64,000 bases of DNA from Streptomyces griseoluteus (GCF_004784465.1 NZ_SRRU01000012.1:103611-167610), one strand, 5' to 3'. Shown: positions 1 through 9,079, counted from the stretch's first letter. Notes: generated by a model from the sequence alone, not told the origin. Numbers and translations: made by a program.

Positions 1-8
1 GAGGAAGA

Positions 9-623
9 ATGCCCTGGAATCTGAGAGGCACGTACCTGGAGAGCTGCAACTGTGATGTGGTGTGCCCCTGCACCACCTCGGGCCTCACCGCGCCGGCCGA
101 CCATGAGCGCTGCCAGGTGACCTTCGCGTTCCACGTGGACAGCGGGACCGTGGACGGCGTGGACGTCTCCGACCACAGCGTCGCCGTCTTCATCGACGCA
201 CCCCAGGTGATGGCCGAGGGCGGCTGGCAGGTCGCGCTCTACGTCGATGCCTCGGCCGACGAGAGTCAGGCGGAGGCACTGGGCAAGGTCTTCTCGGGCC
301 AGGCTGGTGGGCCGATGGCGGCGCTCACGCCGCTCATCGGCGAGGTCCTCGGAGTGCAGCGCGTCCCCATCGACTACCGGGACGACGGTCGCCGCCATGC
401 CGCGCGGGTGGATGACGCCATCGACATCGAGATCGAGGACCAGGTCGCCCCGCAGTTCGGCGAGGACGGTCCGGTGATGGGCCTGACCGGCATGTTCCAT
501 CCTGTGAACAGCACGCTGACGATCGCCCGCTCCACCCGCGCGACGGGCGACGGCGTGTACGGCCGGTCCTGGGACTTCACCGGCGGCAACGGACACTCGG
601 CGCCCTTCACGTGGTCCGTATGA
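9..623 (+). CDS. DUF1326 domain-containing protein
   Basis: 204-residue protein that begins with the GTYLESCNCDVVCPC type motif characteristic of DUF1326 proteins; the cysteine cluster near residues 13-21 suggests a metal- or redox-sensitive site. No signal peptide or membrane segment is visible, so it is probably cytosolic. A GAGGAAG ribosome site sits just before the ATG at the window edge, so any upstream operon partner is out of view. Its stop overlaps the ATG of the next gene (ATGA), and DUF1326 with DUF2182 is a recurrent gene pair, so the two products probably work together. The biochemical function of the family is not established; I infer none. Confidence 0.85.
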   Translation: MPWNLRGTYLESCNCDVVCPCTTSGLTAPADHERCQVTFAFHVDSGTVDGVDVSDHSVAVFIDAPQVMAEGGWQVALYVDASADESQAEALGKVFSGQAGGPMAALTPLIGEVLGVQRVPIDYRDDGRRHAARVDDAIDIEIEDQVAPQFGEDGPVMGLTGMFHPVNSTLTIARSTRATGDGVYGRSWDFTGGNGHSAPFTWSV

Positions 624-1369
624 CCGATGGGCCGGTCACCGGCCGCCGAAGGGCGCGCCCTGCCGGGCTTCTGCTGGTAGCCGCGGCCGTCGCCTGGAGC
701 TGGGTGGTGACGCGCTGGGGAGGGATGCAGGCGACGACCGCCACCATGGGCCTGGGACTGCCCGCTTTCCTGGGCGTGTGGACGCTGATGATGGCCGCGA
801 TGATGCTGCCCTCCACGGCGCCCGTCGCCGCGCTGTACGCACGCACCATCACCGTGCACCGGTCGAGGCGCATGGTCGCCTTCACCGTCGCGTACCTGCT
901 CGTCTGGGCCGTGGCCGGGCTGCCCGCGTATGCGCTGGCCATGGGCCTGGGTCGGGCGGCGACCGCGGCGGGGACCGCGGTGGCCGCGGCCGTGTTCGCG
1001 GTCTGTGGCGTCTACCAGTTCACGCCGCTCAAGGACCGTTGCCTGGCGAGGTGCCGCTCGCCGATCGGGCTGATGCTCCGCTACGCCTCGTACCAGGGAC
1101 GCTCTCGCGATCTGCGTGCCGGAGCCCACCATGGCGCCTTCTGCCTGGGCTGCTGCTGGTCGCTCATGATGCTGTTGGCGGCGTTCGGTCTGATGAACCT
1201 GTGGGCCATGGTGGTACTGGCTGTCGTGATCACCGCTGAGAAGCTCGCTCCGGCCGGCCGCCTGGTGGCCCGTGCCGTGGGTACCGTCTCGTTCGCTCTG
1301 GCGGCAGCCGTCTTCTGGGTGCCGACGCTGGCTCCGGGTCTCACCGGTGGCGGTATGGCCGGTATGTGA
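620..1369 (+). CDS. DUF2182 multi-pass membrane protein
   Basis: 249-residue integral membrane protein with about six hydrophobic segments. It shows the DUF2182 signatures: an LKDRCLARCRSP motif in the middle and a later Gly-rich FCLGCCWSLMM motif, whose cysteines and nearby histidines have led the family to be called predicted metal-binding membrane proteins. I place the start at the ATG that overlaps the DUF1326 stop by 4 bases rather than at the GTG 9 bases upstream, because the overlap implies translational coupling. Role unknown; the pairing suggests a membrane partner for the DUF1326 protein. Confidence 0.85.
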   Translation: MTDGPVTGRRRARPAGLLLVAAAVAWSWVVTRWGGMQATTATMGLGLPAFLGVWTLMMAAMMLPSTAPVAALYARTITVHRSRRMVAFTVAYLLVWAVAGLPAYALAMGLGRAATAAGTAVAAAVFAVCGVYQFTPLKDRCLARCRSPIGLMLRYASYQGRSRDLRAGAHHGAFCLGCCWSLMMLLAAFGLMNLWAMVVLAVVITAEKLAPAGRLVARAVGTVSFALAAAVFWVPTLAPGLTGGGMAGM

Positions 1370-1501
1370 GGGACGGTACCGATCTTCCGGGTGCGTAAGT
1401 CCGGCACATATGTCTTATATGAACGCGAAGGCAACGGATGGGAAGCCAGGCGCCCTGGCCCGTGAGAGCCGGGTGCGCGGGTGTCGGTCGGCCGGCTGGG
1501 C

Positions 1502-2992
1502 GTGACGGAAGAGGGTGCCGAAGTGGTGGAAGCGGCTACGCCGGGCTCCGAGGGCAAGGAGGACGCCGCTGCCCTCGGGGGTTATCAGCAGGAGCTGAAG
1601 CGGACGCTCGGCTCCTTCCAGGTGTTCGCGATCTCGTTCGCCTTCATCTCGGTGGCGGTCGGTATCTTCTCGACGTACGACGACGTGCTGCAGAACGCGG
1701 GGCCGGTGGGGATCTGGCTGTGGGGTGTCGCGACGGTGGGTCAGGTGCTGGTCGCCCTGGTCGTGGCGCAGCTTGCCGGGCGTATCCCGCTCAGCGGCTC
1801 GTCGTACCAGTGGGCCTCACGGCTGGCCAACCCGAAGGTCGGCTGGGGGTTCGGCTGGCTGAGCTTCTGCTACCTGGCCATCGCGGTGGTGGCGGTCGAC
1901 AACGCGCTCGCGAGTCAGGCGTTCATGCCTCTCGCCGGTATGGGGCCGGACGAGGACACGGCGCGTGTGATCACGCTGGTGATTCTGCTGGTTCAGGCCG
2001 TGGTCGTGGTGGCTTCCACGCGCCTCGTCAGCCTGATCAACAGCGCCGCGGTGGGGCTGGAGCTGGCGTTGGTCGTGGTGGTGGCGCTCCTCCTTGCCAT
2101 CGTGGTGGCGGTCACCGGCCGTGGCGCGGCCGGCAACTTGGTCTCGCGTGGCGTCACCGAGCATGCCCCGCACTACTTCGACGTCGGTGGCGGGTTGATG
2201 ATCGCCATGATCATGGGGCTCGCCACGCTGGTCGGTTTCGATTCCGCGGCGAACCTGGCCGAGGAGGCCAAGGACCCCTTCCGCAGCGTCCCGCGCGCGA
2301 TCGTGGGGTCCGTCCTGGCGGCCGGTGTGCTGGGCATCGTGTTCCTGATCTGCCTCACCGTGGCGATCGAGGACATCCCCCGGATCACCGCGAGCGAGTC
2401 GCCCGTTGCGGCGATCATGCGGGAGCGACTGGGGCCGCCGATGGAGAGAGTGCTCCTGGCGGCCGTTGCGATCGCGTTCTTCGGCGCCGGGACGGTGGTG
2501 ATGACGGCGTGCTCACGGATGGTCTTCGCCATGTCGCGCGACGGGCGTTTCCCTGCCCACCGGCTCATGCGCCGGGTCAGCCCTCGCACGCAGACGCCGG
2601 TCCCCGCGACGGTGCTGATCCTCGTCGTGGGCCTCGTTCTGATGATCGCGCTGCCGGGCGCCGCGCTGCTGAAGCTGATCACGGCGTCCACGATCCTTCC
2701 GGCGATCATCTACGGTGCGACGATCGTGCTGTATCTGGCGGTGCGCCGCCGTCTGGACCGGAGGAAGGGCGCGTTCGACCTCGGGCGCTTCGAGATGCCG
2801 GTCGCGGTCTGCGCGCTGTTGTGGACGCTCGTGTCACTGTTCGTGCTGGTGTCGCCGGCTGAGGCGCTTGTTCCCGTGCTGATCGTGGTGGGCCTGCTCG
2901 TCGTGGGTGGGCTGTTCTTCGTCGGCCTGCTGCTGTTCGATCGCCCGGCGTTGGAGACCGAGCCGGGCGATGTCAGTGTCTTCGAGCACTGA
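1502..2992 (+). CDS. APC-family amino acid/polyamine permease
   Basis: About 496 residues with roughly twelve hydrophobic segments, an N-terminal tail rich in acidic residues, and the APC-superfamily layout (first segment near LGSFQVFAISFAFISVAVG, conserved PLSGSSYQWASRL loop and the GFDSAANLAEEAKDP motif). It should import amino acids, polyamines or a related amine across the cytoplasmic membrane; the substrate cannot be read from sequence. The start is uncertain: GTG at 1481, 1502 and 1523 are all in frame, and only the 1523 codon has a convincing purine-rich site (GGAAGAGGG) at normal spacing. It is convergent with the FAD oxidase that follows. Confidence 0.85.
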   Translation: MTEEGAEVVEAATPGSEGKEDAAALGGYQQELKRTLGSFQVFAISFAFISVAVGIFSTYDDVLQNAGPVGIWLWGVATVGQVLVALVVAQLAGRIPLSGSSYQWASRLANPKVGWGFGWLSFCYLAIAVVAVDNALASQAFMPLAGMGPDEDTARVITLVILLVQAVVVVASTRLVSLINSAAVGLELALVVVVALLLAIVVAVTGRGAAGNLVSRGVTEHAPHYFDVGGGLMIAMIMGLATLVGFDSAANLAEEAKDPFRSVPRAIVGSVLAAGVLGIVFLICLTVAIEDIPRITASESPVAAIMRERLGPPMERVLLAAVAIAFFGAGTVVMTACSRMVFAMSRDGRFPAHRLMRRVSPRTQTPVPATVLILVVGLVLMIALPGAALLKLITASTILPAIIYGATIVLYLAVRRRLDRRKGAFDLGRFEMPVAVCALLWTLVSLFVLVSPAEALVPVLIVVGLLVVGGLFFVGLLLFDRPALETEPGDVSVFEH

Positions 2993-3021
2993 CATCACCC
3001 CGGTCGCCTGATGGTGGCCGG

Positions 3022-4386
3022 TCAGCAGAATGCGGGCGGGATGCTCTGTTCGTACTGAAACACGTTCCCGGGGTCGTACTTCGCCTTGATCTTGCGCAGC
3101 CGGTCGAAGTTGTCCCCCCAGTAGGCGGTCTCCCAGTTCTGCGTCCCGACGTTCGGGACGTTGGCGTAGGCACCGTTCACGTAGGGCCGCAGTGCCTGGC
3201 TGAACTCGGCGATCCAGGCCTGGGCCCGCGGAGTCAGTTCGTCGCCGCTGCCCGGTACTCCGCGTTTTCCCCAGCCGGCTCCGGGCTCGGAGTAGAAGAG
3301 CGCGTCACGGTGGGGGAACGACGTGCCACCGCGGGGGCTCTTCCTGACGGCCCCGCCGAAGGCCTGGGTGAAGAAGTTGCTGTCATCCGTAGGTGCGTCA
3401 CGCATGAACGAGGCGATCACGCTGATCGCTGTCCTCGGGAACGGTGTGCTGGTGAACTGCGAGCAGAACTTCCAGTTCGCGGGCTCGTCCTCGGTCGGGA
3501 TCTGGAACGCCGCGTACACGTCGCCCCAGTTGCCGACCCGCACCGTGATGGTGGGGTCACCGACCGACAGGACCGGAGCCAGCACCTTCTTCGTCTCCGC
3601 TGGTGTTCCATCCGCGAGGACGGCGAACATCAGGATCCGGTTCCTGCGGATTTCGAGCTGTGCGCCCAGGCGGTCGTCGGCGGCCGGCGCCGTGCGCTGC
3701 CACGCCTCGAAGACCTCTTGCAGGTCCCCGATGCCGTCCCACGCCGCTTGCAGGTAGGTGACGCTCGCCAGTGGAGTCAGCTGGTAGGTCAGGGACGTCA
3801 CGATCCCGAAGTTGCCGTTGCCTGCCCCACGGAGGGCCCAGAGCAGGTCCGAGTGGTTCTCCAGGTCGGTGGTGATCACCTTGGCGCAGTCATCGCCTTC
3901 CGGGACGACGATCTCGGCGCCGACCAGGCTGTCACAGGCCATGCCGAGGTAGCGGGTGAGGAAGCCGAAACCGCCTCCGAGCGTCGCGCCGGACAGGCCG
4001 ACGCTTCCCTCGGTTCCGGTCGTCACTGCGAGGTTCTTCTTCGCGAGGGCGGTCACCGCTTCCAGCTGGCTGAGCCCGGCGCCAACCGTCGCCGTGCGAG
4101 CGGTGGTGTCGATACGGACCGACTTCAGTTCGCTGACATCGATCACGATGCCGTTGTCCACGTTCGACCAGCCCTCAAGGCTGTGGCCGCCGCTCCGCAC
4201 CCGCAGCGCCACGTCGTGCTGTCGTGCCCAGGTGAGGGCGTTGACCACGTCCTGAGCCTGCTGGGCGTAGACGATGACCAAGGGATGGTGGACGAACAAC
4301 TCGTCCCAACCCCGGCTGGCCTCGGCGTAGTCGGGGTCGTCGGGACGAACGATGCGTCCGGTCAGCCTTGCTCGCGGGCACGTCAT
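3022..4386 (-). CDS. Berberine-bridge-type FAD-linked oxidoreductase
   Basis: 454 residues with an N-terminal FAD_binding_4 (PCMH) domain and a C-terminal BBE motif (DPGNVFQYEQSIPP). The RSGGHS motif supplies the histidine near residue 68 that usually binds FAD covalently, and a GMACDSL motif near residue 151 offers the cysteine for a possible second linkage, as in bicovalent flavin oxidases. Family members oxidise sugars, alcohols or secondary metabolites with oxygen; the substrate here is unknown. No Tat or Sec signal is evident. I prefer the ATG at 4386, preceded by GAAGGA at 9-base spacing, over the GTG at 4407. Monocistronic and convergent with the permease. Confidence 0.85.
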   Translation of the reverse strand: MTCPRARLTGRIVRPDDPDYAEASRGWDELFVHHPLVIVYAQQAQDVVNALTWARQHDVALRVRSGGHSLEGWSNVDNGIVIDVSELKSVRIDTTARTATVGAGLSQLEAVTALAKKNLAVTTGTEGSVGLSGATLGGGFGFLTRYLGMACDSLVGAEIVVPEGDDCAKVITTDLENHSDLLWALRGAGNGNFGIVTSLTYQLTPLASVTYLQAAWDGIGDLQEVFEAWQRTAPAADDRLGAQLEIRRNRILMFAVLADGTPAETKKVLAPVLSVGDPTITVRVGNWGDVYAAFQIPTEDEPANWKFCSQFTSTPFPRTAISVIASFMRDAPTDDSNFFTQAFGGAVRKSPRGGTSFPHRDALFYSEPGAGWGKRGVPGSGDELTPRAQAWIAEFSQALRPYVNGAYANVPNVGTQNWETAYWGDNFDRLRKIKAKYDPGNVFQYEQSIPPAFC

Positions 4387-4537
4387 GCTCTCGGTTCCTT
4401 CGCTCACGGCACTGAGGCGGTCTGCGTCCTCTCTTCATGGATGATTTGCGCGAAGCGGACAGTAGCGAGGGTGAGCACGGCAGCCAGTGCCGACACGCTG
4501 GCCACCAGGGCCGAGAGCCGAGGCCGGCAGGACACGG

Positions 4538-4572
4538 CGAAGGGCCCACCGGATGATCCGGTGGGCCCTTCG
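4538..4572 (-). terminator. Perfect 16-bp hairpin terminator
   Basis: A 16-bp perfect stem (CGAAGGGCCCACCGGA and its complement) closes a 3-base loop just after the DUF805 stop and upstream of the FAD oxidase start. It lacks a long T run on either strand, as is common for Streptomyces terminators. It most likely ends the DUF805 transcript on the minus strand. Confidence 0.75.
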
Positions 4573-4589
4573 TTGTGGCTGAGCCGGCG

Positions 4590-4943
4590 TCAGACCGCCG
4601 GGGCGTACTTCGGGTTGGGGCCGTACTCGTTGGCCTCCGGCTTGCCCTCCGAGGCGAGGAAGACGAGCAGGATGATGAATCCGACCAGCGGGATCAGCGA
4701 GATCAGGACCCACCAGCCGGAGCGGCCCGTGTCGTGCAGGCGGCGGACCGCGACGGCGAGGCCCGGGATCAGGACGGCGAGGCCGTAGACGAGCTGGAGG
4801 ACCTGGGTGTCCAGGGCCGCGTCCACGATCGCCAGCACGATGGTGATGATCAGGTTGAACAGGAAGAACATCCAGTATTCCTGCCGCCGCGCGCGACCGC
4901 TGAACACCGCGTACTTCTTGAGCACGTCCACGTACCAGTGCAT
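4590..4943 (-). CDS. DUF805 small membrane protein
   Basis: 117-residue DUF805 protein. The start is set at the ATG of MHWYVDVLKKYAVFSGRARR, preceded by a GGGGGGA ribosome site; this N-terminus, with the FSGRARRQEYW motif, is typical of the family. Three to four hydrophobic segments follow, and the RRLHDTGRSGWW motif between the last two is the family signature. The C-terminus ends with a short hydrophilic tail (NEYGPNPKYAPAV). The function of DUF805 proteins is unknown. A strong hairpin lies directly downstream. Confidence 0.85.
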   Translation of the reverse strand: MHWYVDVLKKYAVFSGRARRQEYWMFFLFNLIITIVLAIVDAALDTQVLQLVYGLAVLIPGLAVAVRRLHDTGRSGWWVLISLIPLVGFIILLVFLASEGKPEANEYGPNPKYAPAV

Positions 4944-5073
4944 TTTCGTCCCCCCAGGGAAGTGCGTGATTGGTCTCCCATGGAAGCAGCAGCCCTGGCC
5001 GGAATCCATAACTTTGGCGTGATCAGATCAAGGCGTTACGTGCCCGCAGCCGTACGGTGATCAAACCCGCTCC

Positions 5074-6315
5074 TCACACCGTGCCGGCGGTCGCCAGCCG
5101 GGCGTCCAGCCAGTCGAAGACCCGCTCCTCGAACAGCGCCCGCCCCAGCGGCTCGCAGTGCAGGTGCGCTCCCTCCTCCTCGGTGAAGCGCACCAGTTCC
5201 TTGGGGCCGGGCAGCGCGTCGTACAACTGCTCCGACGCGCCGGGCCAGAAGCGCTCGCCCTCCGGGTCGGTGATCAGCAGCGGGGTGGTGATGTGGTCCA
5301 CGACGCGGGTGAGGTCCTGCCGGGACACCTCGGTCAGCAGGTCGTACCGCGAGACCTCGCACAGCAGGTCGTAGGGCCTCTCCACCCCGTACGGCTTGGC
5401 CCGCCAGTGCCACGTCGCGGCCAGCGCCGGGTTCTGTTCCAGCGCCTCCCCGATGATCGCGTCGAAGGCGTCCCGGTCCCCGGACTCCCACAGCGCGCGC
5501 AGGTCCGGCCCGAGGTGCTGCCACCAGCTCTCCGCGACCCGCACCACCCCCGGATCGGCGACCGCCGCCGCGAGCCGGTGCTCGAAGGCCAGCGCGCGCG
5601 GCACCCAGTAGCCGGCCTGGCTGATCCCGGCCAGCGCGATACGCCGTGGGTCGACGTCGGGGCGGGCGAGGAGGAAGTCCACGACCGGGGTGATGACGTT
5701 CTCCCAGTCCGGCCGGAAGGTGACCCCCCGCTCGAAGAGCATCGACTGCTGGCCGGGCCCGTCGAAGAGCAGGACGCGGTACCCCCGCTCCACCGCCGGG
5801 GCGCCGAGCATCGTCCAGGTCGCGCTGAGCGGTCCGTCGCTGCCGTTGTTGGCGATCAGCGTCGGCAGCGGCTCGTCCGTGCCGGGCGGGCTGACCAGAT
5901 AGCCGGGGAGCGTCGTGCCCTCGTACGGGATCGACACCGGCTCGGCGGGCGGGTCCAGGGCCAGCAGGAACCGGTCGAGGCAGGCCCGGTGCTCGGTGAA
6001 CGCCTCCGCCGCCCGCTTCTCCGCGTCCGGTACCGCGTCCACGCCCACCATCGCGGTGCCCAGATAGCCGGCCGCGCGCAGCCACCCCTCGCGGGCGCTC
6101 ACCGGGTGACCGGCCGCCGCGCACTCCTCCGCCTCCACCCGCACGCGGCGCCCCAGGTCCAGCCAGGCGTCGAACCACGCCTGCCCGTCGCCGCCCGCCA
6201 CCGACGCGGCGGTGCTGAGCACTTCGCCCGCGTCGGCTCCCTGCCGCCACACCGACCCGAGGGCGAGCAGGATCTCGAAGTTGAACTGGTCGTTCTCGCT
6301 GAAGCGATACGTCAT
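5074..6315 (-). CDS. Alpha/beta hydrolase (FrsA/DUF1100-like esterase)
   Basis: 413 residues. An N-terminal helical cap (about 1-140) precedes an alpha/beta hydrolase core with the nucleophile elbow GISQAG, an HG-type oxyanion segment replaced by NNGSDG, and a late acidic residue plus histidine (EEEGAHLHCEP) that could complete the triad. This layout resembles the FrsA-like and 2,6-dihydroxypseudooxynicotine-hydrolase-type group of C-C and ester hydrolases. I set the start at the ATG preceded by CGGAGC, because the longer frame adds low-complexity Arg/Gly sequence. Cytosolic, substrate unknown. It is divergent from the membrane-protein gene at 6499. Confidence 0.8.
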   Translation of the reverse strand: MTYRFSENDQFNFEILLALGSVWRQGADAGEVLSTAASVAGGDGQAWFDAWLDLGRRVRVEAEECAAAGHPVSAREGWLRAAGYLGTAMVGVDAVPDAEKRAAEAFTEHRACLDRFLLALDPPAEPVSIPYEGTTLPGYLVSPPGTDEPLPTLIANNGSDGPLSATWTMLGAPAVERGYRVLLFDGPGQQSMLFERGVTFRPDWENVITPVVDFLLARPDVDPRRIALAGISQAGYWVPRALAFEHRLAAAVADPGVVRVAESWWQHLGPDLRALWESGDRDAFDAIIGEALEQNPALAATWHWRAKPYGVERPYDLLCEVSRYDLLTEVSRQDLTRVVDHITTPLLITDPEGERFWPGASEQLYDALPGPKELVRFTEEEGAHLHCEPLGRALFEERVFDWLDARLATAGTV

Positions 6316-6498
6316 GACGGCTCCGGGACATACCGAGCGAACCCCTTGCTGGTCCGGACCGCACCTCCCACGGTAAGTGCCCGCCCGCCACCCCGCACCA
6401 CGGGCGGGCGGCGTGCGGGCGGTGCGGCGCGGCGTGACGATGGGAGGGGGCGGCCCGCGGCTTCCCACGACGGCACACCATCAGGAGAGGACGTCCTC

Positions 6499-7092
6499 AT
6501 GGTTGAGCAGGCGACCACGGAACAGACCACCCCCGACAAGAAGCCGCTCGGCACCGCGAGCGTGTTCCTCTCCTTCGTCCCCTGGATCATCTTCGGCGTG
6601 GTGGCCAGTCCCAGCACCTGGGAGTACGCGGCCCTCTTGCTGTCCGCCCAGGACCTGCTGCAGGGCAGGATCCGCATCCTGGACGCGGCCGGCATCGTGT
6701 TCTTCGCGGTCCTCTCCGTCCTCGCCCTCGCCCTGAACCGCGCGGACCTGCTCTGGCTGGAGACCTACGCCCAGGTCATCTCCAACGGCCTGGTCGCCGT
6801 CATCGCCTTCGCGTCGCTGCTCCACGACCCCTTCACCGCCCAGTACGCCCGCGAGTCGACCCCGCGCCAGTACTGGGACTCGCCCGTCTTCCGGCACATC
6901 AACCGGGTGCTCACCACGTACTGGGGCGTCACCTTCGCCGTCATGACGGCCTCCACCTGGCTGGCCATCCACTTCCCCGGCCAGGACGACTGGTTCAACT
7001 GGGTCATCCCCGTCGTCCTGCTGGTGATCGCGGTGAAGTTCACCCAGCGCTACCCGGAGACGTACAAGTCCCGCGCGGTTCCCGCGGGCTGA
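6499..7092 (+). CDS. Conserved membrane protein, unknown function
   Basis: 197 residues with five hydrophobic segments separated by short loops and a charged N-terminal tail of about 17 residues. An excellent ribosome site (AGGAGAGG) precedes the ATG at about 8 bases. I do not recognise a named family; the pattern resembles small uncharacterised integral membrane proteins (intracellular-septation-like size), but no diagnostic motif is visible. It is divergent from the hydrolase and followed, 39 bases on, by the repetitive membrane protein. Confidence 0.75.
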   Translation: MVEQATTEQTTPDKKPLGTASVFLSFVPWIIFGVVASPSTWEYAALLLSAQDLLQGRIRILDAAGIVFFAVLSVLALALNRADLLWLETYAQVISNGLVAVIAFASLLHDPFTAQYARESTPRQYWDSPVFRHINRVLTTYWGVTFAVMTASTWLAIHFPGQDDWFNWVIPVVLLVIAVKFTQRYPETYKSRAVPAG

Positions 7093-7131
7093 AAAGGCAT
7101 CCAAAAGCGGGTCAGTGGCGTCCATGAGGGT

Positions 7132-8256
7132 ATGGACCTCGACAAGCCGCCCGCGCCACAGCCCCCGGAGGGCTGCCTCGTCGTCGCCCTCCGGCTGCCC
7201 GTCCGGATCGTCGTGCTGGTGCTCGTGGTGCCGGTACGGCTCGCGTGGGACGCGCTGGTCGCGGCCCGAAGGTTCCTGCACGCCACCGTGCTGCGGCCCC
7301 TCGGCCGCGCGCTGCGCTGGGCCGGCCGGGCCCTGTTCGTCTGGCCCTTCGTGGCGCTGTGGCGCTGGGTGCTGGTCCCGGTCGGCACCGCACTGAGGTG
7401 GCTCGGCCACGTGCTGGTCGTCGCACCGCTGTGCCGGCTCCACGCCCATCTCCTGACCCCCCTGGGCCACGCACTGCGCTGGGCCGCGCGGGGTGTGGTC
7501 ACCTGTCTCCTGGCACCGGTCGGCCGGGGCCTGGCCTGGCTCGCGCGGGGTGTGGTCACCCATCTCCTGGCACCGGTGGGCCGGGGCCTTGCCTGGCTCG
7601 CGCGGGGCGCCGGCGCGCTGCTGGCCGCCGTCGGGCTCGGGGTGTTCACCGGCGCCGCCTGGCTCGTCCGGTACCTGCTCGTCGTCCCCGCCCGGTGGCT
7701 GTACGTCCACGTACTTGGCCCGGTCGGGCGGGCGCTGCTGTGGGTGGCCGAGGCCCTGGTCACCGGGGCCGGGGCGGTCCTGTACTGGACGGCGCGCATC
7801 CTGTTCGTGCTGCCCGCCCTCGCGGTGTGGCGCTGGGTGCTGGCCCCCGTGGGCCGGGTGCTGGCCGTGGTCGCGCGGGAGGTCGTCGACGCGCTCGGGC
7901 ACGCCTGGCGGGTCGCCGGGCACCTCTCCCGTGTCGTCGGCCGCGCCCTGGGGACCCTCTTCCGGTGGATCTTCGTGGAGCCCGCCCGCTGGGTGTACCG
8001 GACCGTCCTCACCCCGGTCGGACACGTCGTACGGGACGTGGTGCTGCGGCCCGCGGCACGGGCCGCGCGCGAGGTGGGACGGGTCACCCGGCTGACCCTC
8101 GCCGCCGCCCGCGAGACCCTGCGCGAGACCCGCCGGGACCTGCGCCGGGCCCTCTTCGGAGAGCCCCGGCAGCAGCCCGCGGTGGACCGGCGGGAACCTC
8201 CGGCGCGCGATCCACGTACTCTTGGTAGCAGTACGACCGTTCTCACGAAGGACTAG
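7132..8256 (+). CDS. Repetitive Trp/Arg-rich membrane-associated protein
   Basis: 374 residues, dominated by repeated units in the style of L-x-P-V-G-R-A-L-x-W with aliphatic and Arg/Trp-rich stretches between. Two adjacent 19-residue copies (RGVVTCLLAPVGRGLAWLA and a near-identical one) are encoded by an almost perfect 57-bp tandem repeat around 7493-7606. Repeats continue to about residue 300; the C-terminus is then charged and helical (AARETLRETRRDLRRALFG). The alternation of Trp/Val segments with Arg suggests many amphipathic or re-entrant membrane helices. In related genomes a protein of this kind sits just before the TIGR03936 gene. Function unknown. Its last 40 bases overlap the likely promoter of the next gene. 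Confidence 0.7.
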   Translation: MDLDKPPAPQPPEGCLVVALRLPVRIVVLVLVVPVRLAWDALVAARRFLHATVLRPLGRALRWAGRALFVWPFVALWRWVLVPVGTALRWLGHVLVVAPLCRLHAHLLTPLGHALRWAARGVVTCLLAPVGRGLAWLARGVVTHLLAPVGRGLAWLARGAGALLAAVGLGVFTGAAWLVRYLLVVPARWLYVHVLGPVGRALLWVAEALVTGAGAVLYWTARILFVLPALAVWRWVLAPVGRVLAVVAREVVDALGHAWRVAGHLSRVVGRALGTLFRWIFVEPARWVYRTVLTPVGHVVRDVVLRPAARAAREVGRVTRLTLAAARETLRETRRDLRRALFGEPRQQPAVDRREPPARDPRTLGSSTTVLTKD

Positions 8257-8260
8257 GACA

Positions 8261-9079
8261 CTGGGCAAGCGACAGCCCGAAGGCCCGCCGCCCGCACCCG
8301 CGGTGCAGCGCATCAGACTGCGTTACACCAAGCGCGGCCGCCTCCGGTTCACCAGCCACCGTGACTTCCAGCGCGCCTTCGAGCGCGCGTTGCGCCGCGC
8401 CGAGGTACCCATGGCGTACTCGGCGGGGTTCACGCCGCACCCGAAGGTGTCGTACGCCAATGCCGCACCCACCGGCACGGGCAGTGAGGCGGAGTACCTG
8501 GAGATCGCGCTGACCGCACCGCGTGACCCGGGCACGCTGCGCGCCCTGCTCGACGAGTCGATGCCCGCCGGGCTCGACATCGTCGACGCTGTGGAGGGCC
8601 GCACCTCGGGGCTGGCCGACCGGCTCACCGCCTCCGTGTGGGAGCTGCGGCTGGACGGCGTGGCCCCCGGGGAGGCCCGGGCCGCCACCGAGGCGTTCAT
8701 GGCGGCGGAGACGGTTCAGGTGCAGCGGATGGCCAAGAACGGCGTCCGTACGTTCGACGCCCGCGCCGCCGTCGTCACCCTGGAAACGCGGGACGAGTCG
8801 GCTGATAGGCCCAGCGACCGGCCCTGTGCGATACTGCGCCTGGTTGTTCGGCACGTGACGCCTGCCGTACGACCCGACGACGTCCTGTCCGGTCTTCGCG
8901 CCGTGGCCGACCTGGCGCCGCCGGTCCCCGCAGCGGTGACCAGGCTGGCGCAGGGGCTGTTCGATGAAGAGACCGGCACGGTGACCGACCCGCTCGCGCC
9001 CGACCGCGAGGCAGCCACGGCCCCGAAGGCCGAACCCGCTGCCGCCGCGACGGTGCTGGCGCCGGAAGGTCCCGCGTAG
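8261..9079 (+). CDS. TIGR03936 family (DUF2344) radical-SAM-associated protein
   Basis: About 272 residues of the TIGR03936/DUF2344 family, recognised by LRYTKRGRLRFTSHRDFQ followed by AGFTPHPKVSYANAAPTG. The family is named for its partnership with TIGR03960 radical SAM proteins; the partner is not in this window. The start is unusual: the best-spaced ribosome site (GAAGGAC, with a second AGGA) precedes a CTG codon, giving LGKRQPEGPP. In-frame alternatives are TTG at 8222, which would overlap the previous gene, and GTG at 8303. The Pro/Ala-rich C-terminal tail is probably disordered. The gene lies directly upstream of rne, as in other Streptomyces. Confidence 0.85.
   Translation: MGKRQPEGPPPAPAVQRIRLRYTKRGRLRFTSHRDFQRAFERALRRAEVPMAYSAGFTPHPKVSYANAAPTGTGSEAEYLEIALTAPRDPGTLRALLDESMPAGLDIVDAVEGRTSGLADRLTASVWELRLDGVAPGEARAATEAFMAAETVQVQRMAKNGVRTFDARAAVVTLETRDESADRPSDRPCAILRLVVRHVTPAVRPDDVLSGLRAVADLAPPVPAAVTRLAQGLFDEETGTVTDPLAPDREAATAPKAEPAAAATVLAPEGPA

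Noticed and set aside
3310..4788. Plus-strand frame of 492 codons opposite the FAD oxidase
   Set aside because: Shadow of a gene with clear flavoprotein motifs; crosses the terminator and the DUF805 gene.
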